This document shows, one piece after another, positions 33,060-41,751 of a stretch of 64,000 nt of DNA (the stretch's first letter is position 1; every line of letters begins with the position of its first letter). The notes under the pieces were generated by a model that was not told where the DNA came from, did no database searches, and was given only the letters and a program-made list of their open reading frames with translations. The stretch lies in the NCBI RefSeq assembly GCF_900115775.1, contig NZ_FOXS01000001.1, forward strand, positions 62,001 through 126,000. Reading direction: 5' to 3'. Position numbers and translations under genes: made by a program. The DNA is from Hymenobacter arizonensis. Lineage in GTDB: Bacteria; Bacteroidota; Bacteroidia; Cytophagales; Hymenobacteraceae.

Positions 33060-34091
33060 CTAGGCTGCTGCCCCAGTAGCTGGCAGCAGCGGCAGCCGAA
33101 CCGTGAAAAGCCCGGCCGTGCTGCTGGCCTCTACCGGCTGGGCCGCCCCGAGCAGCGCATAGCGGCGGCGCACGTTTTCGAGGCCGGTGCCCGTGCCGGG
33201 GGCCAGCCCGGCGGTGCGGGGCCGGAGCGTGTTTTCTACCAGCAAAGCGTCAGCGGTTTCGTCGGCCCACAGGCGCAGGCGCAGCGGGTGCTCGCCCGAG
33301 GCCACGTTGTGCTTGAGCGCATTTTCTACCAGCAGCTGTATGCTGAGCGGCGCTACTTGGCGGGCCAGCGCAGCGGGTGGCACGTTCATTTCCACCACCA
33401 GGTTTTGCCGAAATCGGGCTTTGTGCAGCCCCAGGTAGGTTTCTACGAAAGCCAGCTCCTCGGCCAGCGAGACCGTGGCGCGGCCCTGAGCTTGCAGCAC
33501 GTAGCGGTACACATCGGCTAGCTGCTCCACAAATTGCTGGGCCGGCGCGTTGCCGGGCTCAATGAGGGCCGAAAGTGTGTTGAGATTATTGAACAGAAAG
33601 TGCGGGTCGAGCTGGCTTTGCAGGGCGTCGAGCTGGGCCTGGGTGCCGGCCCGCGCCAGCTGCTCGGCGCGCTGCAGGTTGGTTTTCCACTGCTCGAAAA
33701 AGTGGCGACTTTCGTAAATCAGCAGCACCACCAGGGTGGGCACCATGTTCATCGCCAGCTCCTGCCAGAATTGGTCGGCGCGAATGTGCTGCTGGTAGAA
33801 TATCCAGTGTAAGCCCTCGCCCAATAGCAGCGTGGCCACGGCCCCAATGGCCAGGCTGACCAGAGCCAAGCGCCACAGGCGCTGGGTCGTTTGCTCAACG
33901 TTGGGGAAACGCCGAATCAGGGCAAACCAAAGCGCCCGGTTGCTCAGCCAAAATATGATGGTATAAACCACTGAAATCAGCCAACTGACCACGAGGGTAG
34001 GCAGCATGGGCAGCTCGCTCACGCCGCGCATGAGCATGGCCAGGGTTGCAATAACCGGGATACCAATAAGTAGGAGGCGGCGCTCGTTCAT
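33060..34091 (-). CDS. LytS/YehU-type sensor histidine kinase
   Basis: 343 residues. Four TM helices (about 5-125) precede a coiled linker (QWKTNLQRAEQLARAGTQAQ) and the His_kinase domain with His164 in LDPHFLFNNLNTL. The ATPase domain has LLVENALKHN and GTGTGLENVRRRYALL. It lacks a large periplasmic sensor. It is the second LytS-type kinase in the window and most likely pairs with the regulator at 31656-32462. Confidence 0.9.
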   Translation of the reverse strand: MNERRLLLIGIPVIATLAMLMRGVSELPMLPTLVVSWLISVVYTIIFWLSNRALWFALIRRFPNVEQTTQRLWRLALVSLAIGAVATLLLGEGLHWIFYQQHIRADQFWQELAMNMVPTLVVLLIYESRHFFEQWKTNLQRAEQLARAGTQAQLDALQSQLDPHFLFNNLNTLSALIEPGNAPAQQFVEQLADVYRYVLQAQGRATVSLAEELAFVETYLGLHKARFRQNLVVEMNVPPAALARQVAPLSIQLLVENALKHNVASGEHPLRLRLWADETADALLVENTLRPRTAGLAPGTGTGLENVRRRYALLGAAQPVEASSTAGLFTVRLPLLPATGAAA

Positions 34092-34116
34092 GAAAACACG
34101 TTAGTGAATCGAATGG

Positions 34117-34635
34117 CTAAAGTACCCGGCCCAGCAGCCGGGCCCGGCCGGCCCGCAGCATGGCGGGCACTACCGCCGCATGAAACGGCCGCACCACCGC
34201 AAAGTACAGGCGGCCCGCCAGGTTATGATACTGCACCGCCGTGCTCATAAAAACCCGCGTGGCGTCCGGCTCCTGAGCTACCAGCACGGACACCCGGAAG
34301 TCGAGGTGCCGGTCGTTCAGGCCCAGCAGCACTTCGGTAGGGCTGGCGGCGAATGTCCGGAACGGCCCTACAAAGTCGCCGGGCTCCAACGGCCGGTGCA
34401 GAAGCTGCATGCCGGGCGGCAGAGTAGTGGCCAGGCTCAGCTTCTTTACCAACGCATTGCGCAGCCGCATTAGCCAAAGCACCCAGGCCGGCGCTTGCTG
34501 AAGGCACGCTTGGGCCGCCTCACTCGCCGTTAGCTGGCTGCCTGGGGGTAGGTCCAGGCAGTAGGCGTCCAGGAAATCAACCTGGGGCAAAGCCTGCCGG
34601 ATAAGGCTGGTGGTATGAATAGCTGATGTGGTCAT
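34117..34635 (-). CDS. DUF2867-like protein
   Basis: 172 residues. The pattern LPQVDFLDAYCLDLP, WVLWLMRLRNALVKKLSL, FRTFAASPTEVLLGLNDRHLDFRVSVLV and a final FHAAVVPAMLRAGR fits the DUF2867 family (function unknown, possibly lipid/ligand-binding START-like fold). No signal peptide is seen. It lies 26 bp upstream of the kinase gene and downstream of two membrane-protein genes in the same direction. Confidence 0.65.
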   Translation of the reverse strand: MTTSAIHTTSLIRQALPQVDFLDAYCLDLPPGSQLTASEAAQACLQQAPAWVLWLMRLRNALVKKLSLATTLPPGMQLLHRPLEPGDFVGPFRTFAASPTEVLLGLNDRHLDFRVSVLVAQEPDATRVFMSTAVQYHNLAGRLYFAVVRPFHAAVVPAMLRAGRARLLGRVL

Positions 34636-34704
34636 GAGTAAGCATAAGTAGCACGTACCAAGGGGTGAGGCGAAGAAGACTGCGTTGTAAAGCAGTTTTC
34701 AGCC

Positions 34705-35589
34705 CTACTGCCCGGCCCACAGCGGCACGCCCGCCATGGCCTTTGCAAAAAGCACCACCACCAAGCAGGCATAAGCCAGCGCCCCCAGCCACGTCAGCAG
34801 CGCGGCGCGGCTCGGCACCAAGCCCGACAGCCACCAACCCAGCAGCGGCACCACTTGCAGCGCGTGCAAACCAATGAAGTGAGCAATGCGCAAGTCGCCG
34901 GCCCGCGTGCTCCAGCCAATGCCCGGCAGGCCGGGGCCGCCATCGGGGGCACCCACGGTGTGTTGGTTGAGGTGTATCATCATGCCGCCCAGCACGCTGC
35001 CGACGAGAAACAGCAGCAGCCCCAGGCGCACGCCCCACACGTAGCCAGCCGGGCCGTGCGGCCGATACCGCCACACCAGGTACACCGCCCACATCGTGAG
35101 CACGGTATTTAGCATGATGAAGATGCCCATCACCTGAAACAATGCGCCGTCGAAAATCGAGGAATAGTTGAAGTGCGAGGATGTGCCGCGTGCTGCCTGG
35201 ATAAAAATCACCACTTGCTCTACTATCATGCTCACCGCTACGCCCAAGCTCAGCCGGCTCACGGCACGCTGGGTGGCACCTGGCAGGTCGGCTAGCAGCC
35301 ATCCCAGTGTCCAGACGAAGGCGATGACCGACAGGCAGAACTTGATGGGCTTCACCCACACAAGAGCGCCGGTCACGGAGCGCTGGTCGAGGGGCAGCAG
35401 CACCAGCGCCACTAGCAGCAAGCCCACATTCAGCCAGCCCGTCCACGACAGCGCCGGGTTGGCGCGGTGCAGCACGCGCAGGGCTACGCGGGCCCGCTCC
35501 AGCCAAGAACCCGCAGTGGTGCCGTTGGGTAGTTGCGCGGCCGCTGGAGTCGCCGCAGCCTGGGAGGAAGGTAGCATCAGAGTGTCCAT
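34705..35589 (-). CDS. Uncharacterised multi-pass membrane protein
   Basis: 294 residues from ATG 35589, with about seven TM helices (WTGWLNVGLLLVALVLL, FCLSVIAFVWTLGWLLA, FQVMGIFIMLNTVLTMWAVYLVW and others). A conserved-looking loop DLRIAHFIGLHALQVVPLLGW contains two His in a membrane helix, reminiscent of redox or heme sites, but no family is recognised. An in-frame ATG at 35622 would overlap the previous gene by 8 bp and is a possible alternative. The ABA4-like gene is immediately upstream, so the two likely form an operon. Confidence 0.65.
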   Translation of the reverse strand: MDTLMLPSSQAAATPAAAQLPNGTTAGSWLERARVALRVLHRANPALSWTGWLNVGLLLVALVLLPLDQRSVTGALVWVKPIKFCLSVIAFVWTLGWLLADLPGATQRAVSRLSLGVAVSMIVEQVVIFIQAARGTSSHFNYSSIFDGALFQVMGIFIMLNTVLTMWAVYLVWRYRPHGPAGYVWGVRLGLLLFLVGSVLGGMMIHLNQHTVGAPDGGPGLPGIGWSTRAGDLRIAHFIGLHALQVVPLLGWWLSGLVPSRAALLTWLGALAYACLVVVLFAKAMAGVPLWAGQ

Positions 35590-35614
35590 GGTTGTCGGGT
35601 TTAAGAGTTGCAAA

Positions 35615-36064
35615 TCAGGCATGGGCGGGCATCGCCGGGGCCAGCTGCCACCGTCGGCGCAGGCCGCAATAGAGCAGCAGCCCCAGCGGTCCCAGCATGA
35701 ACGTGGCCGCCAGGCACGGAATCAGCACCAGGTGCGGCATGCCGCGGCGGTGGGCATCGCGCGCTTCCCAGGCCCCCACAGCCATGTCGAAGCACAGGTA
35801 GTGCACCCAGCCGGCCAGCAGTGACCACGGCTCGCGGAACAGTGCCGCCACCTGGGCCAGCGAGCCGAAACCGGCGCCCGGGGCCGGGTGGGCCAACGTT
35901 TGGTAGCCAATGAGCACCACGTAGGTTGCCGCCAGCAGCAGGGGCAGCGCTCCACTGAGCACCACGGCCCGGGTGCCGCGCCAGCGCGGGGCCACCAGCA
36001 GCAGCACCCAGCCCCAAAAGGCCACTTGGTTGGCTACTTGAAAGAGAGAATCCGGGGTCAGCAT
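35615..36064 (-). CDS. ABA4-like (DUF4281) membrane protein
   Basis: 149 residues, four TM helices. The pattern FQVANQVAFWGWVLLL, EPWSLLAGWVHYLCFDMAVGAW, ARDAHRRGMPHLVLIPCL and TFMLGPLGLLLY matches the ABA4-like/DUF4281 family. The plant member is needed for neoxanthin formation; bacterial roles are unclear but many carotenoid-producing Bacteroidota have one. A TAGCTTTG box lies 25 bp upstream of the ATG. Confidence 0.8.
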   Translation of the reverse strand: MLTPDSLFQVANQVAFWGWVLLLVAPRWRGTRAVVLSGALPLLLAATYVVLIGYQTLAHPAPGAGFGSLAQVAALFREPWSLLAGWVHYLCFDMAVGAWEARDAHRRGMPHLVLIPCLAATFMLGPLGLLLYCGLRRRWQLAPAMPAHA

Positions 36065-36089
36065 AAACTTTTAGGGGTGGGTATGGGTC

Positions 36090-36097
36090 CAAAGCTA
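36090..36097 (-). promoter_or_regulatory. Candidate -7 box for the ABA4-like gene
   Basis: TAGCTTTG on the minus strand matches TAnnTTTG and lies 25 bp upstream of the ATG at 36064. Confidence 0.5.
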
Positions 36098-36220
36098 GCT
36101 GTCTGCCGTATCTGGGGCCAGGCCTTTAGGGCCGAAGCCGCAAAGCCGTGGGGTGAAGTACAGTAAATGGCCCGGTGAAACGTCCTCCCTCCAGTTGCTT
36201 GCTTTAGCTCTTTACCTTTT

Positions 36221-36910
36221 ATGCCCCCGTTATTGCGCCTTGTGTTATTGAGTTTGGCGCTGATGCCAGGACTGGGCTGGGCCCAAACCCAGGCTCCGGC
36301 CGACTCAGTAGGCCGCCGTGCGGTGCCGCGCCTCGAACGCACCCGCGTGGTGGTGGTCTACGACTCCCGCTATTCCATCATCAACTATAAGTTGACCACC
36401 ATCAACGGGTTGAAGCTGGGCGTTGAGCTCAAGAACCGCATGCGCATGGGCGGGGCCATCTACTTCCTGAGCACCGGCGTGCCCACCCGCCAGCCCCGCC
36501 CCGACAATGCCGACGAAGACGCGCCCGCCGAGCTGCGCTTTCGCTACCTGGCCGGCTACGGCGAGTACGTGCTGCTCGAAAACCGGCGGTGGGAGCTCAG
36601 CACGCAGCTGCAGCTGGGCCTGGGCTCGGCGCAGGTAGCCTACACCACCGAGGAAGGCGCTTTCACCCGGACGCCCCGCGAGTTTTTGGGAGTAGTAGAG
36701 CCCTCGTTCACCGGGCACGTGCGCGTGTTTCGCTGGGCTGGGGTGGGGGCAGGAGCGGGGTGGCGGCAGCCCATCTTTGTGCCCCTGTCGGTGCAGAAGG
36801 AACTCAACGGGCCAGTTTTTTACGTCCGCGCCAAGCTTTTTCTCGGCGACTTGCTGCAGGTAGTTCGGGGCAAAGAGCGGCTGTTTTCGCAAGATGGCCT
36901 GCGGGATTAA
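36221..36910 (+). CDS. Exported protein of unknown function, beta-rich
   Basis: 229 residues with a clear signal peptide (1-22, ending GWAQ). The mature part is rich in alternating hydrophobic/aromatic strands (INYKLTTINGLKLGVEL, RFRYLAGYGEYVLL, WELSTQLQLGLGSAQVAYTT) typical of a small outer-membrane barrel, though no family is recognised. It is monocistronic and converges with the DUF481-like gene. Confidence 0.65.
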   Translation: MPPLLRLVLLSLALMPGLGWAQTQAPADSVGRRAVPRLERTRVVVVYDSRYSIINYKLTTINGLKLGVELKNRMRMGGAIYFLSTGVPTRQPRPDNADEDAPAELRFRYLAGYGEYVLLENRRWELSTQLQLGLGSAQVAYTTEEGAFTRTPREFLGVVEPSFTGHVRVFRWAGVGAGAGWRQPIFVPLSVQKELNGPVFYVRAKLFLGDLLQVVRGKERLFSQDGLRD

Positions 36911-36960
36911 CTATTGGCCAGTTGTCACCTGTCTGCTGACTCCGATGGGCTTGTCGGAAA

Positions 36961-37830
36961 TCACTTTCCACCAGTGGCGTAGGCCAGGCCCGCCGACAAG
37001 TTGCCATTGGCCGGGCTGCGGCCCGCTACGCTGATGCTCTCATAGGAGTAAGTATACGCCGTGGTGAAGGCCAACCGCTGCGTAAGGCTCACGGCCAGCG
37101 AAGCCGTGCCGTTGATGCGGTAGTCGGTGGTGGGGGCGCGCACGGAAGGCTGGTAGAACACCAGCGCATTGAACGCGACCACGCCCCAGGTAAACTTGCT
37201 TTTCACGCGGGCCGAGTGGCGCAGCACCTGCCGGTGCAGGTCGGTGAGGTAGCGCGTATCCTCGTACAGCAGCAGGTAGCTCACGTTGATTTCGTTGCGC
37301 AGCGAATCGGTGTAGAGGTCGTAGCCCGCCCCGAGGCCATGCACCAGGCGCCGCTCTATGGCCCGCAGGTTGCTGAAGCCCGCCTCGCTCAGGGCATAGC
37401 CCCGGAAACGGCCCCGCTGGTAAGACGGCGTTAGCAGCAGCAACCCTTCGCGCTCACGTAGCCGCGCATCTTGCCGCCCGTAGCTGAAATTGGCGCCCAC
37501 CGGCAGCCGCCAGCGCCCGCCCCGAAACGCAAAGTTGGCCGTGTGGCTGGTGGTGAAAAACACGCGTTCCACGGTGCCCGTGGTGTAGAGGCCGGTGAGG
37601 GCGGCGGTGTAGCGCAGGCCCCGGCCGCTGGCGTTGTAGGTTTCAAATTCGGTGGCCGGCACACTGCCGGCGGCGCCCGCCGTGGGGGCCACCACGGGAG
37701 CGGCAGCCGTGTCGGCGGGCACCGCTGCGGCTGAGCGGGAAGTAGAGTCGGGTACGGTTTGGGCGTGGCCGACTGTGCGGGTGCCCACCAGCATAAAGGC
37801 CGTTGCTAGCACTGGGAAGAATCTTTTCAC
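36961..37830 (-). CDS. DUF481-like outer-membrane protein
   Basis: 289 residues from GTG 37830. The hydrophobic export segment (FFPVLATAFMLVG) ends at HAQ. An Ala/Pro-rich spacer leads to a DUF481-type barrel: FAFRGGRWRLPVGANFSYG, SYQRGRFRGYALSEAGFSNL, GAGYDLYTDSLRNEINVSYLLLYEDTRY, FTTAYTYSYESI. The family consists of salt-induced or general outer-membrane barrels of unknown substrate. The frame extends to 37980, but GTG 37830 begins the signal peptide and the region beyond contains a terminator. Confidence 0.75.
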   Translation of the reverse strand: MKRFFPVLATAFMLVGTRTVGHAQTVPDSTSRSAAAVPADTAAAPVVAPTAGAAGSVPATEFETYNASGRGLRYTAALTGLYTTGTVERVFFTTSHTANFAFRGGRWRLPVGANFSYGRQDARLREREGLLLLTPSYQRGRFRGYALSEAGFSNLRAIERRLVHGLGAGYDLYTDSLRNEINVSYLLLYEDTRYLTDLHRQVLRHSARVKSKFTWGVVAFNALVFYQPSVRAPTTDYRINGTASLAVSLTQRLAFTTAYTYSYESISVAGRSPANGNLSAGLAYATGGK

Positions 37831-37942
37831 CCCACAAACAACGGTTCTGCCGGGTAAAATGTCTTCGCGGCGGCGGGCTTGGTCCGGGCTTTCGGGGGCG
37901 CTTTGCCGCTCGCAGCAGGCAGTAAATGCCAGGGGGCGAACG

Positions 37943-37977
37943 CAAAAGCGGCGCCCCCAAATCGGGAGCGCCGCTTT
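37943..37977 (-). terminator. Intrinsic terminator downstream of the M49 peptidase
   Basis: On the minus strand AAAGCGGCGC...GCGCCGCTTTTG forms a hairpin with a short T tract. It lies 190 bp after the peptidase stop (38166), after an intervening palindromic repeat. Confidence 0.6.
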
Positions 37978-38045
37978 CAAAAAAATGATTTTAACCGTGT
38001 GATTTTGCCTTTAAATCATCAGGAAAATCAGCCACCCAAAAAGAA

Positions 38046-38142
38046 CGGTCATGCTGAGCTTGTCGAAGCATCTCTACCTCGGAAGTAATCAATGCTGATT
38101 CAACGAAGCGGTAGAGATGCTTCGGCAAGCTCAGCATGACCG
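38046..38142. repeat. Intergenic palindrome, family A (GGTCATGCTGAGCTTG)
   Basis: Arms CGGTCATGCTGAGCTTGTCG... (38046-38078) and complement (38110-38142) with a 31-bp loop. It lies directly downstream of the M49 peptidase stop. Confidence 0.88.
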
Positions 38143-38165
38143 GCAGGGTATCATCTAACACGACT

Positions 38166-40262
38166 TTAATTGTAGTTCGGCAAGAGGCTGTACTTCTGCC
38201 CGTACTCCAGCATTTGCTTGGCGAAGTCAGTCGGGTATTCCAGCTTCACGTCCGTCACTTTGCCGTCGTTCATGGTCGGCACCAGGCGGGGCTGGATGAA
38301 GCCTTGGTAAGGCGCGATGTTGAGCTTTTTGTAGCGCTCCAATACCTCTTTGTGCAGGGCCTGGTCGACTTGCACGCCGTAGGTTTCGATGAGGTTTTTG
38401 GCAGCGGTGTAGTCGCCTTCGCTCGTCACGCGCTGTAGCTCCTTAAGCAGCTGGCCGAATAGCCCGCGCAGCTTGTCGTAGTCGTTGATGCGAACGTAGG
38501 TCTTGCCGTTCTGCTTTACCATCTCCACCACGTTGTCCTTTTTACCCTTTTCATACACCCACTTGGCCACCATCTGGCGGTTGCGCATGTGGGCTTCTTC
38601 CACGTTTTCGCCGGGCTGCAGGCGGGTAAGCTGGGTCATGAGGCCGCCGCGCAGGTAGCCATCGTACTCCGCCTTGGCCACGTCGGCCGATTTGGTCACG
38701 CCGATTTCCTGCAGCTTGGGGTCGGGCAAGTAATACAGCGCCACCAGGTCGGCACGGCCTTCTTCAATGGCCGAGGCGTAGCTTTTTAGGGTTTCCTTGG
38801 TGGTGCCCACGCCGGGGTTTATCTGGCCCGAGGCGTGGCCAATTACTTCGTGCATGTCGGTGTGCAGCTTGCCGGCCAGCGCGCCGTACTGGCGGGCGCG
38901 GGTGCGCTCGGCATCGGTCAGGGCAAATTCGTCGAGCATGCCCGAGCTGGCGTTGGCCAGGTCGTAGGCTTCCACGATGTTGCCCAGGTTCACCGACTTC
39001 GAGCCGTGCTTGGCCCGAATCCAGGTGGCGTTGGGCAGGTTGATGCCGATGGGCGTGGCCGGGGCCGCGTCGCCGGCTTCAATCACCGTCGTAATCACCT
39101 TGGCCGTGATGCCGACCACGTTTTTCTTCTTGTGCTGGGGCAGAATGGTGGAGTTGTCCTCAAACCACTGGGCCTGGTCGCCAATAGCCTTGATGCGCTT
39201 GGTGGCCTCCAAGTCCTTGAACGACACCACCGACTCGTAGCTGGCGCGGTAGCCCAACGGGTCGTCGTACACTTCAATAAAGCCGTTCACTACGTCCACC
39301 AGCGACTGCGTGTCCTTCACCCAGGCAATGTTGTACTCGTCCCAGGTTTTGAGGCTGCCAGTCTTGTAGTAGCTGATGAGCTTGCTCAGCGCCTCTTTTT
39401 GCTCAGCCGTTTCGGTCACGGCCAAGGCCTTTTCCAGCCAGAAGATAATCTTCTTGATGGCCGGGCCATACATGCCCTGCGCGCTCCAAACCCGCTCCTC
39501 GAGCTGGCCCGCGCTGTTCTTCACCAGCTTCGAGTTCAGGCCGTAGGAAATAGGCTGCTGGTCGTTTTTGTCGATTCTCTTGGCGTAAAAAGCCTCGGCT
39601 TCGGCCTGGCTTACGCCCTCGTAAAAGTTGGTGGCCGAGGTTTTCAGCAAGTCGGCGCCGGCTTCTTGGTTCACCTGCTTCGCCGCCACTTTGGGGTCGA
39701 AGATGATGGGCGTGATGGCGGCTAGAAACTGGTCGACGGTTTCGTTGGGCTGCAGGGGCAGGGTTTTGGCGTCGGCGGCGCGCACTAGGCCGGCAAAGTA
39801 GTCGGGGCTGCAATCCGGCAGCATCTTGCGCGTGGAGTAGTGGTGGTGAATGCCGTTGGAGAACCACACACGCTTGGCGTACACGTCGAATTTCTTGGCC
39901 TCGTCGGCCTTGTCGCCGCCGTTTAGGTTCTGCTGATTGGCGGGGTAAAGGGCCTCCAAGGTGCGCCGCACTCGCAGGTTGTGCTTGTAGTTCTGGTCGT
40001 AAATAATGTCGCGCCCGCTCAGCCCCGCTTCGTAGAGGTAGTAAAGCAGCTCCTTCTGTTTGGCCGGTAGCGCCTCGAAGCCTGGCACTTGGTAGCGCAG
40101 CATGCGCAAGTCAGCGAATTGCTCGCTCACTACTTTAAAGTCGCCCGTATCGGTGCTGGCGGTGGTAGTTGCGGTGCCTTCAGCATCTGTTTTGTTGCCG
40201 GAGCATTGCATCAGAGACAAGGAACCCAGCAGCAGCGCTGCGGGCAAAGCCAGTCGTTTCAT
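38166..40262 (-). CDS. Dipeptidyl-peptidase III-like metallopeptidase (M49), lipoprotein
   Basis: 698 residues, normal for M49. A lipoprotein signal peptide ends LSLMQC (Cys about 20), so the enzyme is membrane-tethered outside the cytoplasm. The zinc site is HEVIGH (471-476), the M49 HExxGH variant seen in Bacteroidota, with the downstream EEGRAD providing the third ligand Glu. It would cleave dipeptides from the N-termini of oligopeptides. A TAGCTTTG box is 29 bp upstream of the ATG and a family A palindrome plus a terminator lie downstream; it appears monocistronic. Confidence 0.9.
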   Translation of the reverse strand: MKRLALPAALLLGSLSLMQCSGNKTDAEGTATTTASTDTGDFKVVSEQFADLRMLRYQVPGFEALPAKQKELLYYLYEAGLSGRDIIYDQNYKHNLRVRRTLEALYPANQQNLNGGDKADEAKKFDVYAKRVWFSNGIHHHYSTRKMLPDCSPDYFAGLVRAADAKTLPLQPNETVDQFLAAITPIIFDPKVAAKQVNQEAGADLLKTSATNFYEGVSQAEAEAFYAKRIDKNDQQPISYGLNSKLVKNSAGQLEERVWSAQGMYGPAIKKIIFWLEKALAVTETAEQKEALSKLISYYKTGSLKTWDEYNIAWVKDTQSLVDVVNGFIEVYDDPLGYRASYESVVSFKDLEATKRIKAIGDQAQWFEDNSTILPQHKKKNVVGITAKVITTVIEAGDAAPATPIGINLPNATWIRAKHGSKSVNLGNIVEAYDLANASSGMLDEFALTDAERTRARQYGALAGKLHTDMHEVIGHASGQINPGVGTTKETLKSYASAIEEGRADLVALYYLPDPKLQEIGVTKSADVAKAEYDGYLRGGLMTQLTRLQPGENVEEAHMRNRQMVAKWVYEKGKKDNVVEMVKQNGKTYVRINDYDKLRGLFGQLLKELQRVTSEGDYTAAKNLIETYGVQVDQALHKEVLERYKKLNIAPYQGFIQPRLVPTMNDGKVTDVKLEYPTDFAKQMLEYGQKYSLLPNYN

Positions 40263-40291
40263 AAAAAGAAAATAGGTGGGAAAAAGAGCAG

Positions 40292-40299
40292 CAAAGCTA
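40292..40299 (-). promoter_or_regulatory. Candidate -7 box for the M49 peptidase
   Basis: TAGCTTTG on the minus strand matches TAnnTTTG and lies 29 bp upstream of the ATG at 40262. Confidence 0.5.
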
Positions 40300-40320
40300 A
40301 GCCAGTTTCCGAAGCAGCAG

Positions 40321-40468
40321 AACGATGTAGAGACGCATAATTGCGTCTCGTCGGTGAACGACTAGCGTTAAGAAGATGCCCACTAAATCAATCCCTGACG
40401 GCCAATCCCTGACGGCCAATCCCTGACGGCGCGGACGCCGAGACGCAATTATGCGTCTCTACATCGTT
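40321..40468. repeat. 30-bp perfect inverted repeat enclosing a 14-bp tandem repeat
   Basis: Arms AACGATGTAGAGACGCATAA... (40321-40350) and exact complement (40439-40468). The 88-bp centre holds AATCCCTGACGGCC in three tandem copies (40390-40403, 40404-40417, 40418-40430). It lies between the M49 peptidase promoter and the menE stop (40469) and ends exactly at the menE stop codon region. Confidence 0.9.
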
Positions 40469-41575
40469 CTATTTGCTAGCCTTGCGTAAGGTACTGGCCT
40501 GGTCCAGCTTGCCATTGGCCGTAGCCTCAAACGCCATCACATACACCAACTGCCGGGGCCGCTCGTACTTTTCCAGCCGCTCAGCCAGCAGGGTTTGAAG
40601 CTGCTTTTCAGCTTTCGTATCAAGAGGCTCTCCCTCCACAAAAGCTGTAACCTGTTCGCCCAGCCGCTCATCGGGCTGGCCGGCCACAAAGCAGCGGCGC
40701 GACTCGCCCAGCTCCGCCAGAGCCACATCCAGCACTAGCTCTACTTTCTCGGCCTGCACTTTCACCCCACCCGAGTTGATGACAAAATCGGCCCGGCCCA
40801 GCCACTCAAACGTGTGAGCATCGAGCAGATTCACTTGGTCGTTGGTCACCACCAGTTGGTCGTCAGTCACGTCGCCGCGCAGGGTCAGGCAGCCGCGCTC
40901 GTCCAGTCCGGCCGCAATGCCCGTGAGCACGCGGTAGCTGCTGGTGGCTTCAGGGCCATTGAGCCGGCGCAGGGCAATGTGCGACACCGTTTCGGTCATG
41001 CCATAAGTATGGTACACCGGTACGCGCAGCGCTTGTATTTCCTTGGCCAGCGTGCTGTCCACAGTAGCGCCGCCCACCAGTAGGGCACGTATCTGGTTGA
41101 GGCGCGGCGCCTGACCTGCCGCGAGCATGGTCCGCAGCTGCAGGGGCACAAAGGCAGCGAAGTCAAACTCGGCATCGGTCGCCACCATATCAAACGGGTT
41201 GCCCTGCGGCTCCACTATGGTGAGGTGCATGTTGCGCTCCAGGCCGCGCACCAGCATCATCAGGCCGCCAATGTATTCGCAGTTCAAACACACCAGCGCC
41301 CGGTCGCCCGGCCCCAGGTCAAAGAAGTCGCCGGTGCGGGCTGCCGACGCTTCCAGCTGCCGCCGCTTCAGTACGATGGGCTGCGGCGTGCCGGTCGAGC
41401 CCGAAGTGGTGAGGGTAAATTCCTGGGTGCCGGTCAGCCACTGCCGCACAAAATCCAGCACCTTGGCCTCGTAGCCGTTCACGGGCACATCGAGCTGTGC
41501 CGGGTATTTTCGGATAGCAGCGTAGGCGAATTCGCGGCCGTTGAGAAGGAGGGAGGTGGGCAGGGATGCAGGCAT
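40469..41575 (-). CDS. menE: o-Succinylbenzoate-CoA ligase-like AMP-binding enzyme
   Basis: 368 residues, ANL superfamily, short form as in Bacteroidota MenE. The ATP-binding loop TTSGSTGTPQP (about 56-66), AEFDFAAFVPLQL, VYHTYGMTETVSH (adenine site), WLGRADFVINSGG (hinge and Asp) and a C-terminal Lys in TANGKLDQ are visible. It activates o-succinylbenzoate to its CoA ester in menaquinone synthesis, feeding MenB. It lies about 7 kb from menB, the DNA between having a decayed copy of its own 5' end. A TAGCTTTG box starts only 5 bp upstream of the ATG. Confidence 0.88.
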   Translation of the reverse strand: MPASLPTSLLLNGREFAYAAIRKYPAQLDVPVNGYEAKVLDFVRQWLTGTQEFTLTTSGSTGTPQPIVLKRRQLEASAARTGDFFDLGPGDRALVCLNCEYIGGLMMLVRGLERNMHLTIVEPQGNPFDMVATDAEFDFAAFVPLQLRTMLAAGQAPRLNQIRALLVGGATVDSTLAKEIQALRVPVYHTYGMTETVSHIALRRLNGPEATSSYRVLTGIAAGLDERGCLTLRGDVTDDQLVVTNDQVNLLDAHTFEWLGRADFVINSGGVKVQAEKVELVLDVALAELGESRRCFVAGQPDERLGEQVTAFVEGEPLDTKAEKQLQTLLAERLEKYERPRQLVYVMAFEATANGKLDQASTLRKASK

Positions 41576-41579
41576 GGGG

Positions 41580-41587
41580 CAAAGCTA
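41580..41587 (-). promoter_or_regulatory. Candidate -7 box immediately upstream of menE
   Basis: TAGCTTTG on the minus strand matches TAnnTTTG, but it ends only 4 bp before the ATG at 41575. If used, the menE mRNA would be leaderless or start inside the ORF; a downstream in-frame start would then be needed. Confidence 0.4.
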
Positions 41588-41751
41588 GCTGCCCGGCATG
41601 TTTTGTTAGTAGCGGGATACGCTTTTAGATAACTGCTCTCCGCTTGGTGATGTGGTGGATTACTAGCACTTAAGTCTAATAAATTGCTACTGTTGAGCCT
41701 TGCGCAAATGTTTCATAAGAAGTAATCAGCCACCATACTGCCAAACCAGCG

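Noticed and set aside
40390..40430. Three tandem 14-mers as a CRISPR-like array
   Set aside because: The units are directly adjacent without spacers and there is no cas gene; they lie inside a palindromic repeat.
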